From Trichobilharzia szidati (lineage: Eukaryota > Platyhelminthes > Trematoda > Strigeidida > Schistosomatidae): 64,000 nt of DNA. Positions 12,310 to 21,310 of this stretch are shown here, one piece after another; the first letter of the stretch is position 1; every line of letters starts with the position of its first letter. The notes beneath the pieces were generated by a model. That model had not been told where the DNA came from. It worked only from the letters and a program-made list of their open reading frames with translations, and searched no databases. A program made the position numbers and the translations under genes. The DNA is taken from NCBI GenBank assembly GCA_944472155.2, contig OX235279.1:47899564-47963563 (forward strand). The letters run 5' to 3'.

Positions 12310-13303
12310 GAGTTTAATGAATATCGACCTTTTCATGAATAAATTCGAAAATAACATCTTTCCAAGCATACTCACTCCTAAAATATGGTTAAGATATGTA
12401 GATGATACTTTCGCAGTACTAAAACGAGATCTACACAATTCATTCCTGGAGAAAATAAACTGTGCATCACCCAGAATCCAATTCACTTCGGAAGCAGAAT
12501 CAGACGTCGGTGAACTACCATTTCTAGACTGCCTAGTCAAGAGAAGGGAAAACGGACATTTTAGTATATCCATATTCAGGAAGAAAACCCACTCAAATAA
12601 ATATTTAGACTTCAAGTCATCACACCCCAACAGCGCAGAGATTTCAGTTGTTTGAAGTCTTCTTAGACGAGCACACTCTCTGATAACCGACGAGAAAGAA
12701 AAAGAAGAAGAAATATCAAACATTACTGATACTCTCAAGCAAAACAACTACCCATGGAACTTCATCAACAAAATCAACACAGACATTAAGTATGGCCGAA
12801 AACGCATCCCGAAAACATGGACATCAACAGTCGTCATTCCACATAGACCAGAGACGTCAGACGATATCAGTAGAGTACTCAATCAGCTCGACATTAGAAT
12901 TTTCTTCAAAACATCAGACACACTTCAAAGCAACCTTGTCCATATAAAAGACCAAATCCCTAAAGATTCTCTATGTAATTGTGTCTATAAAATAAAATGC
13001 TTGGAATGTGATGCGATATACATCGGACAAACATCTCGAGAAATCAAAATCAGAAGAAATGAACACCGTAGAGCATCTCTTCGACCACCGAGAAATCCCG
13101 TTGAACTACAAAAACTTGAAAAGTCATCAGCCATAGGTCTACATGCTATAGAATCAGGTCACAAAATTGATTTTGACAATATTGAAATAATCCAGAAAAC
13201 CTTCAGAAATCACAAAGAACGTCTAATATCAGAAGCACTTCATATCAAGTGGAATCAAAATTGCCTGAATAGGAATGATGGACTAAAACAGAATCTGACC
13301 TAG
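12310..13303 (+). pseudogene. PLE-2 RT C-terminal half plus GIY-YIG endonuclease
   Basis: 5'-truncated Penelope-like polyprotein. It enters in the RT palm (LFMNKFENNIFPS, then LRYVDDTFAVLKRD with an intact YVDD), continues through GELPFLDCLVKR and THSNKYLDFKSSHP, meets one TGA at 12653, then stays in frame to 13303. The endonuclease reads NCVYKIKCLECDAIYIGQTSR followed by IKIRRNEHRRAS and LHAIESGHKIDFDN, so the GIY-YIG core is intact here, unlike PLE-1. With a single nonsense codon this is the best-preserved PLE coding stretch in the window. About 370 bp of 3' untranslated sequence follow, ending with the block GGCGAAACGTCAG near 13707. Confidence 0.85.
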
Positions 13304-13770
13304 TTGCAACACCTCCCTCCCCCACCAAGTGACAAAATCAACACGAATGTGATAAGCAAGTTCACTATGTAAACACACACTACTTTTATAATTTTACACA
13401 CCAATCAAATCCAACAATCCAGACTTGATTTTGTTATCTTTACCAACTGACCAACTTGACAACTAAAAATTGCCCCTAGACAAACGAACGATGATCAAGT
13501 TAGTAAATTTTATTTTGATATCATAACAGACATACTATTACCTTTGTTATTTGGTTTAGTTATCTTCACTGCTATTTTTACTTCCAATATGTCCCTTTAA
13601 CTTGACCTAAGTCTATTTCTCACCCCCTAACTGTTTGTTATATATATGCTGAGATTTTGTAAATTCCGGTTTAATAATACTTTGATAAAGCTATTAGCAC
13701 CAAATGGCGAAACGTCAGTAAAAACAATATCGTTTTGTTTTTCATTCATTGGGAAATACGAAAACCTTTA
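13304..13770. other. Junction of two convergent PLE 3' ends
   Basis: 3' untranslated sequence of PLE-2 (plus) runs into that of PLE-3 (minus). Near 13683-13720 there is a GATAAAGC ... GGCGAAACGTC block that resembles the terminal hairpin-plus-GAAACG signature seen at other PLE ends in this window. Confidence 0.5.
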
Positions 13771-14961
13771 TTATAATGAATATCGATTCTGTTGTCTTTC
13801 CTTCCATTTGTTCATGTTAGTTTTCAGAATGCACACATTGTTCCAATCGATATTGTGGTTTCTGTCCCATGTATGTGCAGCTATCGATGAATTTTTTCAA
13901 GATTCTCGTAAGCTTGTGTTCCTGTTGTTTGACATTTGGTTAGGCGTTTATGTTCAATCACTCTAATTTTGAGTGATCTGGACGTTTGCCCCACATATTT
14001 AGTCGGACAGTCAGCACAAGATATTTTGTAAATCAAATTGTTTTCATCCATCATTTTTATGGGGTCTTTCAGTTGATTTATTTTACTTTTGATTAGATTT
14101 GTCGGTTTAAAAGTTGTGTGAATGCCGATATTTTTGAGGTTTCTTTGAATTGCCTCTGATGTACCATTTTTATATGGTATTGTGACTGTCTTTTTGCATT
14201 CTTTCATCTTGTTATTCTCCGGTTTGACCCTCTTTTTCATATTATCTTTTATATATTCTTTTGGATAGTTGCTTTCAAGTAGCATTTTGAATAGGACGTT
14301 TATTTCTTTACACTGGTCCTATGGCGTTGTTGTAAGTCTACGTATTCTATCTGCAAGACCTTGTATTAATCCTCGTTTCACCGTGAGTGGATGAGCTGAG
14401 TGATAATCAAGGAATCTTCCAGAGTGTGTGGTTTTTCTATATAGCGTCGTTTTAATGATACCATCTGTTATTCTTTGTATTTTGCAGTCCAACATAGGTA
14501 GTTCCCCAATTTCATTCTCTACTTCCATAGTGAATTTTATTGAGTCGACATGGCTGTTTATGTGTGAGAAGAGTTTCTCAATATCGTTTCTTTTTCACTA
14601 TTATTAGTGTGTCGTCTACATATCTCCACCAACATTTTAGTGATGACCTGAATGGTTTAAGGGCATTCTCTTCCCAATAGTCCATGAATATGTCAGTTAT
14701 TATTGGTGAGATAGGCGATCCCATGACTACTCCTTCATTTTGTTGGTATATTTTCCCTTCGAATGTGAAATATGTTGTTGTCAGACAGAATTCCACCCCT
14801 TTTATTATCTCTTCTACGGATAAATGTGTTCTGTCTTTTAGGCCATTATCTTCTTTTAGTTTCTCTTTCAGTGCATTCATGGCCATTTGAATGGGTATTT
14901 TCGTATACAGACTGTTTACATCAAAGCTGACTTTGTTATCCTTTTTCATTCCATGTTCCAT
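13771..14961 (-). pseudogene. PLE-3 RT plus GIY-YIG endonuclease, broken
   Basis: Minus-strand Penelope-like remnant of a lineage different from PLE-1 and PLE-2. 14961-14578 holds the RT core (SFDVNSLYTKIPI, GVVMGSPISPIITDIFM, WWRYVDDTLIIV). 14528-14319 holds GELPMLDCKIQR and TTHSGRFLDYHSAHPL. 14285-13881 holds the endonuclease with LIYKISCADCPTKYVGQTSR. A last frame change near 13880 leads to a readable C-terminus (HTWDRNHNIDWNNVCILKTN) ending at a TAA near 13771. At least three frameshifts are needed to read it through, and it is 5'-truncated at the RT. It converges with PLE-2. Confidence 0.85.
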
Positions 14962-15750
14962 TTTTGTTTTATTTCATTTCACTTTATTTTTTCATATTCT
15001 AGCATTTCATCTCGTCTACTACTTTGTCAACATTTCACTCATCCTATGTTTCCATAATGTTATATTCACATTTCTGAATGTACTTTATTTTCCGATCATC
15101 TACTCACACTTGTCGTTGGTTGGCCTCCATTTATTTATTTAGTTATTCATTCATATATCTAATCGACTGTGACTCATAGTCCTGTACACTAACCAATATT
15201 ATTGCACTTTAGTATTTCCACTCAATGTCAAACTTTAGCACACACATGCATGCACACACACACACGAGACTGATCATTATTGTGTATTGTACAGCAATGA
15301 AAAGGATCGTATTTTAGTAGGTCAAATAGACCATAGTAGAGAAATCTTACAGTCTTTTTGTTTTCTACACCCACAGTTTGGGAGGCTTGAGATCGATGTA
15401 AATTGTCTTCACCACGTTGAATTAAAGCTAGGCTAAATAACTGAGAAACAGTCATCAATATTGACTTTGTCACCAGACACTGGTAACTTCTTTGTAACGG
15501 ATGATGTTGGATTTCTAGTCAGACCAAGTACAGTTCGTTTTTCCATGTGACTTTAAAACCAATTTGGAATATCACAATTTATTTTTTTGCTTAGCGAAGA
15601 AATACCTCCTTTCAACGATTTCATTTTCATGCTGTACAGTCGTATTTATATTACAGGAAAAGGCATTAAGTGGCACTAGAAATTGCGCGGTGAATATTGC
15701 ACATATGATAAGACTAAAGATAATTAGTTCATTACACTAATCCTACAGGA
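14962..15750. other. Intergenic, no gene seen
   Basis: AT-rich, with a (CA)n tract near 15240-15265. No family recognised on either strand. Confidence 0.55.
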
Positions 15751-15754
15751 GGTC

Positions 15755-15950
15755 AATCGAAAGCCCGAATAGCTAGCTTACTGGTAACATCTCTGACTGC
15801 AGCACTGGGTTCTAGCCTTTGTGAGAACATCATCACTCACCGAGGAATGCAGGTACATCCATTGATGAGTCCCAAATGGGACGAAATGCGCATTCATGAT
15901 TCCACTGCTAGTCACCATCCACCAATTAACTTCTAGTCATTTGGAATATA
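15755..15950 (+). mobile_element. Sm-alpha-type SINE with hammerhead ribozyme
   Basis: Carries A-box-like TAGCTAGCTTACTGG (15770-15784) and B-box-like GGGTTCTAGCC (15807-15817) upstream of a complete hammerhead fold (15849-15908). This order matches the schistosome Sm-alpha tRNA-related short repeats, which are known to encode active hammerhead ribozymes. The 3' side runs into a TA microsatellite. Boundaries are approximate. Confidence 0.8.
15849..15908 (+). ncRNA. Hammerhead ribozyme (schistosome type)
   Basis: 60-nt self-cleaving RNA motif. Stem I arms are GCAGGTACATCC (15849-15860) and GATTCCACTGC (15898-15908). The first core box is TTGATGA (15862-15868). Stem II is GTCCC/GGGAC with loop AAAT (15869-15882). 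The second core box is GAAA (15883-15886), and a very short stem III is ATGC/GCAT (15886-15893). The schistosome consensus has C at the first core position (CTGATGA); here it is T, so the C3-G8 pair that supports catalysis becomes a U-G wobble. Everything else in the core is conserved. Activity is probably reduced but not excluded. Confidence 0.85.
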
Positions 15951-15954
15951 TGTA

Positions 15955-15966
15955 CATATATATATA

Positions 15967-16009
<43 letters not shown>
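15955..16009. repeat. (TA)n microsatellite
   Basis: About 55 bp of TA repeat with one TT interruption near 15973, directly after the Sm-alpha SINE. This position suggests expansion from the SINE's 3' tail. Confidence 0.95.
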
Positions 16010-16013
<4 letters not shown>

Positions 16014-18143
16014 AACTTCGTGATATGTTTGTTAACAACAATTAGTCAGCATCACCAGATCAAACAGTGGGGTGATAATTAACCGAGAAAATTTACACAC
16101 ACACAATTAAATGGTGGGAATGGTTACAACAATTGGATTGCACAGTGCATGATTGTGGAAAAATGAAGAGTAATGAAGGAATAAGCCAGTTCTTCAAATT
16201 GACTACGTAACAAATTGTTGAGGAAAAATAAAAGGATTTGGACAATGATAACTCGCGATTAGAGATGGAGTAGTCAGAAAAATGATAAAATAATTTGGAC
16301 AATTATGATTTTTAAAAGTTTATGGGGTGGAGGAGGGGGGGACGAGGAAAGTAGTCCGGTTAAAACATTCATGTAATGATGGCCAAGGTAATGGAAGTGC
16401 CTGTACAGATTTCTTCTGAATACACAGATTTGGCTACTTCTGGTACATTCCCATGGCTTCAACTGTATGTAGAGGACGAACTCGTAAAGCAAAATTAAGA
16501 TATGTAGGAATGCGATAAATAGTTTTAAATGTTGTATTAACATCAACTTTATGCTCGCTATCTACATGGTGTGCTAAGAAAGAACTACGAATAGATCTTG
16601 TTTGTCCCTTGGTTAACTGCTATGCAGGAGGATGTTCGCAAATACGATGATGAACCTGCCTAACTGTTTAAACGGGGATTTTTTCCGTATTGAAATCCTC
16701 CGAATGTTGTATCAACTACCTGAATAATAAACGAGATTGAATATAACAGGTGTTACCAAACCTGTAGCACACAGGAAAATTTACTGTATAAGTTGAGTGG
16801 TCCTTACAGCTAAGCTAAGTATCCTGACAAAAGTTTTTATTTTCTAGAGTCAATTAACCTCACTGAGTCAGAATTTCACGCCTCTACTACATCTTCCTGT
16901 GACCCATTATTTCCCTAAAAAAAAACGCGTATATTTCATAAAAGATGTCTAGTCAATGCTGCCCAATTAAAAGTGTTGAACAGGTAGACAGCATTTTTAG
17001 AATATCTTGTGCATAAGACAACTGCGTTCTATCCACTGATGACCATTCTCTCCATTTGATTGCTTTATCCTTATCTCTCCGATCTGAGTGAAAACTGCTG
17101 AGATGAGCTCACGCCCAAACGAGCAAAATGCCAGTACAGTGTTCAGAGAACTTCGGTCTGACTAGCAGGCATTACTGGTTGATGTAAGTGGTAGGCAACT
17201 ACTCACCTCTATAAATCATTAGTGTGTGGTTCTATGCATTTACACTTAGTTTCTTGATCACCATTCATGATATCAAGCAGATCAAATATTTTGATCTGAA
17301 CAATTTAGCCTTCCAATGGAAACGATGGTGAAATAGCCACCTCGAACTGTGTAACTTGTGACTCAATTTCCAGAACTGAGAACTAATCTGCAAATTACAA
17401 ATTTAATTTCTCTCTTATTGAATCCCGCTGCATCTTTTCAGTTCCTATCTAGCGACATGTAGGCTAAATTTAAGTGTGCTAAGCTAATTCGCCTCACTTA
17501 GCGGTTCATTTACCTAAGAATCTACATCATCTTATATTCTACGCTCCTAAAAATGTTTGTATCGCCTGTCTTTGGTTGGTGAATTCCAGTCACGTTATGC
17601 GTATAGTTTTTTCAACTTTGTCAACCCTTATTTAAGTTAATTTGAATTTCCCGTTGACGGATTTATCTCGGATCAAAATGTTAGGTCTCCGTTGGAATTG
17701 CGTCTTTTACTACGGATGCATCAACAATGTCTGATAGTTAACATGGTATAATTTTGTTGATATTGGCTAACAGCAGCATCTAGGATACGCATTTCGTCCT
17801 ACATCAAGCTGACCATTCCTCAAAGGGACGAAATGTGGATCGTGAATTCCAGTGCTTACCCCCATCAACCAACTGATATCGTGTCATCCTTGGTTAAACC
17901 TCATTAAGATCAGTATCATCTTGACGAAATCTCCTCTGAAACAATATCTGACGCCTAAATTATTGTTGTTGCTCTCGCCAATGTCATAAAACGAAATCTG
18001 TTTGCGAAGATCATAATTTTGAGACTAGATACAACCAAAATAACTATTTAGTGCTTTCATTAGTAATCTCCACTGAACTGTAATCCCTTTTCTCTGCGTT
18101 TAGCATTATACTACTAATAAGTAGTATAGATTCATATTTCATC
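16010..18143. other. Intergenic with a decayed hammerhead, otherwise nothing recognised
   Basis: Short (CA)n at 16095-16104 and a G-rich patch near 16324-16340. No coding sequence identified. The only assignable item is the degenerate hammerhead at 17780-17860. Confidence 0.5.
17780..17860 (+). ncRNA. Degenerate hammerhead ribozyme copy
   Basis: The segment reads CATCAAGCTGACCATTCCT, then CAAAGGGACGAAATGTGG, then GTGAATTCCAGTGC. The CTGA start of box one, the second stem II strand (GGGAC), the GAAA box and the 3' stem I arm are recognisable against 15849-15908. The TGA of box one and the first stem II strand are changed, so the fold should be inactive. It is a relic of a second Sm-alpha element; no promoter boxes are clear upstream. 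Confidence 0.55.
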
Positions 18144-18170
18144 GGTGACTCTAAACTTTAGGAACCCAAA
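18144..18170 (+). repeat. Merlin terminal inverted repeat (3' side)
   Basis: Pairs with 19271-19297; 26 of 27 positions are identical in inverted orientation. Confidence 0.9.
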
Positions 18171-18181
18171 CGGAAACTACC

Positions 18182-19221
18182 TTACGAACGGACAAATGAC
18201 CTTGACAAGGACAACTGTAACCAATCAGAAGGCTTAAAATGAACGGCGCATAATTTTAATAAATCGTTTATATACAAGTAAAGCAATGTTAAAAAATAGT
18301 TACAAAGGATAGCGTTCTCGTATATGTTGCAAAAAAAGTCCCAATTAGACATAGGAGTCTTTAAAGTCATGTTAAACCAAGTCCTATACATAAACTCGTC
18401 GAGATAACTGTAAATCATTGGATTTCTTGATCCGTTCACCGATCTTATCCGTTTTTTGAGATGACTCCAGAAACTTTCAATGGAATTAGTATGAGTTCCA
18501 TTGAAAGGATTTATGAATCCGGTTGTATGGTTGACAACTTCATGAATATAGCCGAGATTTGATAATTGACTGTAACTACTCCACTCATCCGTATGTATTG
18601 TTGTTCCCGGCAGCACTAAACGTTGGATAATGGGCAACAATACATTCGCACTGCGATTAGGAATCGCTTCTATATATCCTTTGTGTAGGGTGGTGTCATA
18701 TATGCTCAACACCCATTGTTGATTTGAAGTCATTCTCCCTCTATTATATTTCCTTTTTATTAACACCGTTTCATCCACATGAACAGTAACACCAACTCCG
18801 CCGAGTACTTGGGTCAATCTGTTCATTTTCCATGACACCACGTCTCTGCAGTATTGGTACCACTGTACTGCAGAAACTTCTGACATTTCAGTCTCATATG
18901 CCGTTGCTGTTACTGGTCTTCTTATAACCCAGTTGTGACACATCATCAGTATCTTCGTAAGAGTTAAATGAGATTTCGAGAAAAATGTATCTAAGGAATC
19001 TATAAACTAAAAAATAACGACATACCCTCTCGGACCGATTTTCTGCATCTGCACTCCCTGCAACGGTAAACATAACCGTCGATGCATCTCGTGTATCTTT
19101 GTATATGCATTACACCTCCGCACTGGCAAGTTTTCGATCTCGCTATCAGCCCGTTCTCTAAACAGTAATCAAAAACAAACTCTGGAGCGAATTTGCACCG
19201 CAAACGATGTACAGCATCCAT
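18182..19221 (-). CDS. Merlin transposase (DDE), two exons
   Basis: Catalyses excision and insertion of the surrounding element. Exon 1 (19221-19026, ATG at 19221) carries a zinc-ribbon with C32, C34, C54 and C57. A 26-nt GT...AG intron (19025-19000) joins it in phase to exon 2 (18999-18182, TAA). The joined frame is 337 codons with no stop, and the splice restores a smooth junction through FFSKSHLTLTKIL, as expected for the family. The DDE-type catalytic acids are D141 (VHVDET), D203 (IHTDEWSSY) and E240 (NSIESFW). No frameshift or nonsense codon is visible, so the gene may be functional. The alternative is that the 26-nt gap is a disabling insertion that resembles an intron; such a short intron is at the lower limit for splicing. 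Confidence 0.82.
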
Positions 19222-19270
19222 TGTGAGTCAGATGATTGCCTGCTCAAGGTCATCCGTTCTCAAGGTTGTT

Positions 19271-19297
19271 TTTGGGTTCCTAAAGTTTACAGTCACC
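19271..19297 (-). repeat. Merlin terminal inverted repeat (5' side)
   Basis: Inverted partner of 18144-18170. Homology extends weakly inward (CCTTGAGAACGG on the element strand resembles CCTTACGAACGG in the other arm). Confidence 0.9.
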
Positions 19298-19326
19298 CCT
19301 CAGTTAAAGAACCTTGTTAAGCCCAT

Positions 19327-19556
19327 TTTTTTTTCCTTTACGTTCCCAGTGGAACATAGAGATTCAGGCTAGTGGCTTGAAGTTTCTGTAGCAGTGTTTA
19401 TTTTACAGGATGAGGTTGCTAGCCTCATGCCCAACCTTTCCTCTTTACCAGCATTATTTCTGGCTCAGCGAGGTAAAGGAGTGCGTCGGCCGGGGATCGA
19501 ACCCCGGACCATGTGCGTTGTCGGCGAGCGTCCTAACCGCCATACCACCGACGCAC
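19327..19556 (-). mobile_element. tRNA-headed SINE (type 1), copy 2
   Basis: The cleanest type 1 copy. Read on the minus strand: head from 19556 with A box (TGGCGGTTAGGACGC) and B box (GGTTCGATCCC); body with GGTAAAGAGGAAAGGTTGGG and GCTAGCAACCTCAT; tail TATGTTCCACTGGGAACG, then an A-rich end (T run at 19326-19335 on the plus strand). Positions 19377-19449 match the RTE-1 5' region at 43665-43742, and the tail matches the RTE-1 3' end near 40565-40600, implying that RTE enzymes moved it. It lies about 30 bp from the Merlin terminus. Confidence 0.85.
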
Positions 19557-19721
19557 GTTATGCCCATTAAACAAAATAATTTAGTTGGTCAAATATTATT
19601 GCAACAATTGTCAGATCACAGTGGTACGCAGGGGTCAATTAGACTAACAGAGCACTAACAGAGCAGCCGAATCTAAACTGGCTGACTCTATTAGGATAGG
19701 AAATCTGGTAAAAAGTTCAAT

Positions 19722-20190
19722 TATAACACTAAATGCAGTTATACACAACCAAAAGATAGGATGGGACAAAGTAAAAGTATTAAAGTCTAATATAACAGGC
19801 TGGAAGGAGGGAATGATAATAGAAGCTTTACTGAGAACACGTTCAATTCAATAGGAATGATTCAACACCTGTCCTAAACATCTAGAAGGTCCTCTTACCC
19901 TGAAGACAAATGTGACAGAAGGAGGAGAACTATAAAAATCAAGTTTTGAAGTTGTGTAGTTACTAGTGATATGGATACTGAACAAAAATTGCGTTCGAAA
20001 TGTCATAAGGTAAATAATACTGTTCAACTGTATGTGATATATCCAATATGGTTGTCCAATGGTTCTCTAACCGATGTCAGCTCATGATGAAATCCTGTAC
20101 CAATCAATCGAAACCCTAAAAAACAATACTTGAACATTAATATGGAGTTACATACCACCACACTATTGAAGCTTTATACATATACATGTG
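19722..20190 (+). pseudogene. PLE-4 endonuclease C-terminus and 3' end
   Basis: Codons from 19722 read ITLNAVIHNQKIGWDKVKVL, then KSNITGWKEGMIIEALLRTR, and stop with TAG after Ser-Ile-Gln. This is the C-terminal part of a Penelope GIY-YIG domain (His-x-His/Asn...Ile-x-Trp-Asp, then Glu-Ala-Leu). The 3' untranslated sequence continues through a hairpin followed by CGAAATGTC near 19990-20012 and matches 30375-30560 at the nucleotide level. It is 5'-truncated. Confidence 0.7.
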
Positions 20191-20484
20191 TAGACAATTT
20201 CAGCTTGGAAATAAGAATATATTCCCATAATTTCTAGAGGATAAAACGATCTGATTTCGGTAGTGGTGTAAGGCATGGTGACATTTAATTAACATGATTG
20301 TTGTAATGGAAAATGAAAACTATATTCCACATTGGAAGCATTTAATGTATATAAATGCGTCGATTTGAGGAAAATCTTAGCAAGATACCAGGCTATCAGG
20401 TGAGTCGAAATCTGTTTTATTGGAAGATTCTCAAAAAATACTAGACAGCATTAAACCGCTTCAGACCAGCAGAAAATGACGCTA

Positions 20485-20660
20485 AAACTGCCTGTACCCA
20501 GGAAACAATTCACGTTGTGCACAGATACGAATGTTTACGACATTGGCTTAGTACTTAGACAGAGTGAAAGAATTATCAAATACACCACTCGTTTCTCTGT
20601 TGACTAGATTGAAGAGGAATCGGTCACCGTTTTAAGTCTGATTGTCACAACATGGTCGTT
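20485..20660 (+). pseudogene. LTR-retrotransposon RNase H remnant
   Basis: The frame starting at 20485 reads KLPVPRKQFTLCTDTNVYDI, then GLVLRQ and ERIIKYTTRFSVD, a TAG, then IEEESVTVL. This is the start of the Gypsy-type RNase H domain: a Thr-Asp with the first catalytic Asp, Gly-x-Val-Leu-x-Gln, Tyr-x-(S/T)-Arg, then a Glu-rich helix. One in-frame stop and no RT upstream in frame: a short, old fragment. It is not part of the Gypsy element at 61 kb. Confidence 0.6.
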
Positions 20661-20724
20661 TCCTATTGTAACAGCAGAAGGCATGATGCGGAAGCAAAGG
20701 TATTTTTTCATTGATCAAACCGCT

Positions 20725-20725
20725 A

Positions 20726-20779
<54 letters not shown>
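20725..20779. repeat. (TC)n(TA)n compound microsatellite
   Basis: About 28 bp of TC repeat passing directly into about 28 bp of TA repeat. Confidence 0.95.
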
Positions 20780-20782
<3 letters not shown>

Positions 20783-21164
20783 ATATCTCCCCTGGGAGTG
20801 AGAACCACTTACTTCTTGTTAAACATGAGAGTATTTTTAGCCTTCAATTCAAATGTATTCGACTAGATTTCAAACAAATTCTAACTCACACTTCTTTGAG
20901 AATGCTTCTTCTGCCTATAAGGAAGTACTGATAAAGTAATCACAACCCTGCAAGTGTTGATCAGTATGTATCGAAATACGCTCATAACCTCAGTACCTAT
21001 GCAAGAAAAATAGGAAGTGTTGATAGTATCCGGAGGAAAGGCGGGCGTATACTGGATGGATAAACACAAGTCCATGAAATATACTTTTATTTAAATATCT
21101 AGTGTACATATTTGTTGGAGAAATTCGCTCAGTAAGTTCGACTACACAGAGTGTAGATACATCA

Positions 21165-21310
21165 AGGTGATATGATTTTGAGCAATAAATTGTGCTCGAA
21201 ACGTCATCAGTAAACATTACTGTATAACACTGTGAGACTTTATCAAATTAAAATTTACCTATAATGGAATTACACTCTACCACAGTGCACAAGTTTTATT
21301 CTTATATCAA
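21165..21310 (+). repeat. PLE-type terminal repeat with hairpin and GAAACGTC
   Basis: Hairpin arms GAGCA/TGCTC around AATAAATTG are followed at once by GAAACGTC (21179-21203). The tail TAATGGAATTACACTCTACC then runs to an AAGTTTTATTCTTATATC end. The same sequence occurs at 27091-27220 (partly inverted) and, diverged, at 19957-20180 and 30460-30640, where it follows PLE coding remnants. I infer it is a PLE 3' terminus. Confidence 0.65.

Larger units (their letters stand above)
18144..19297 (-). mobile_element. Merlin (IS1016-like) DNA transposon
   Basis: A 1154-bp cut-and-paste element bounded by 27-bp terminal inverted repeats that differ at one base (18144-18170 and 19271-19297, outer end GGTGACTNTAAAC). 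It encodes one transposase on the minus strand. Merlin elements are known from schistosomes and relate to bacterial IS1016. I could not see a convincing 8-9 bp target duplication at the flanks (ATTTCATC against CCTCAGTT), so the insertion may be old or one flank altered. Confidence 0.88.

Noticed and set aside
18135..18143. Target-site duplication of the Merlin element
   Set aside because: The 8-9 bp on the two sides (ATTTCATC and CCTCAGTT) do not match.
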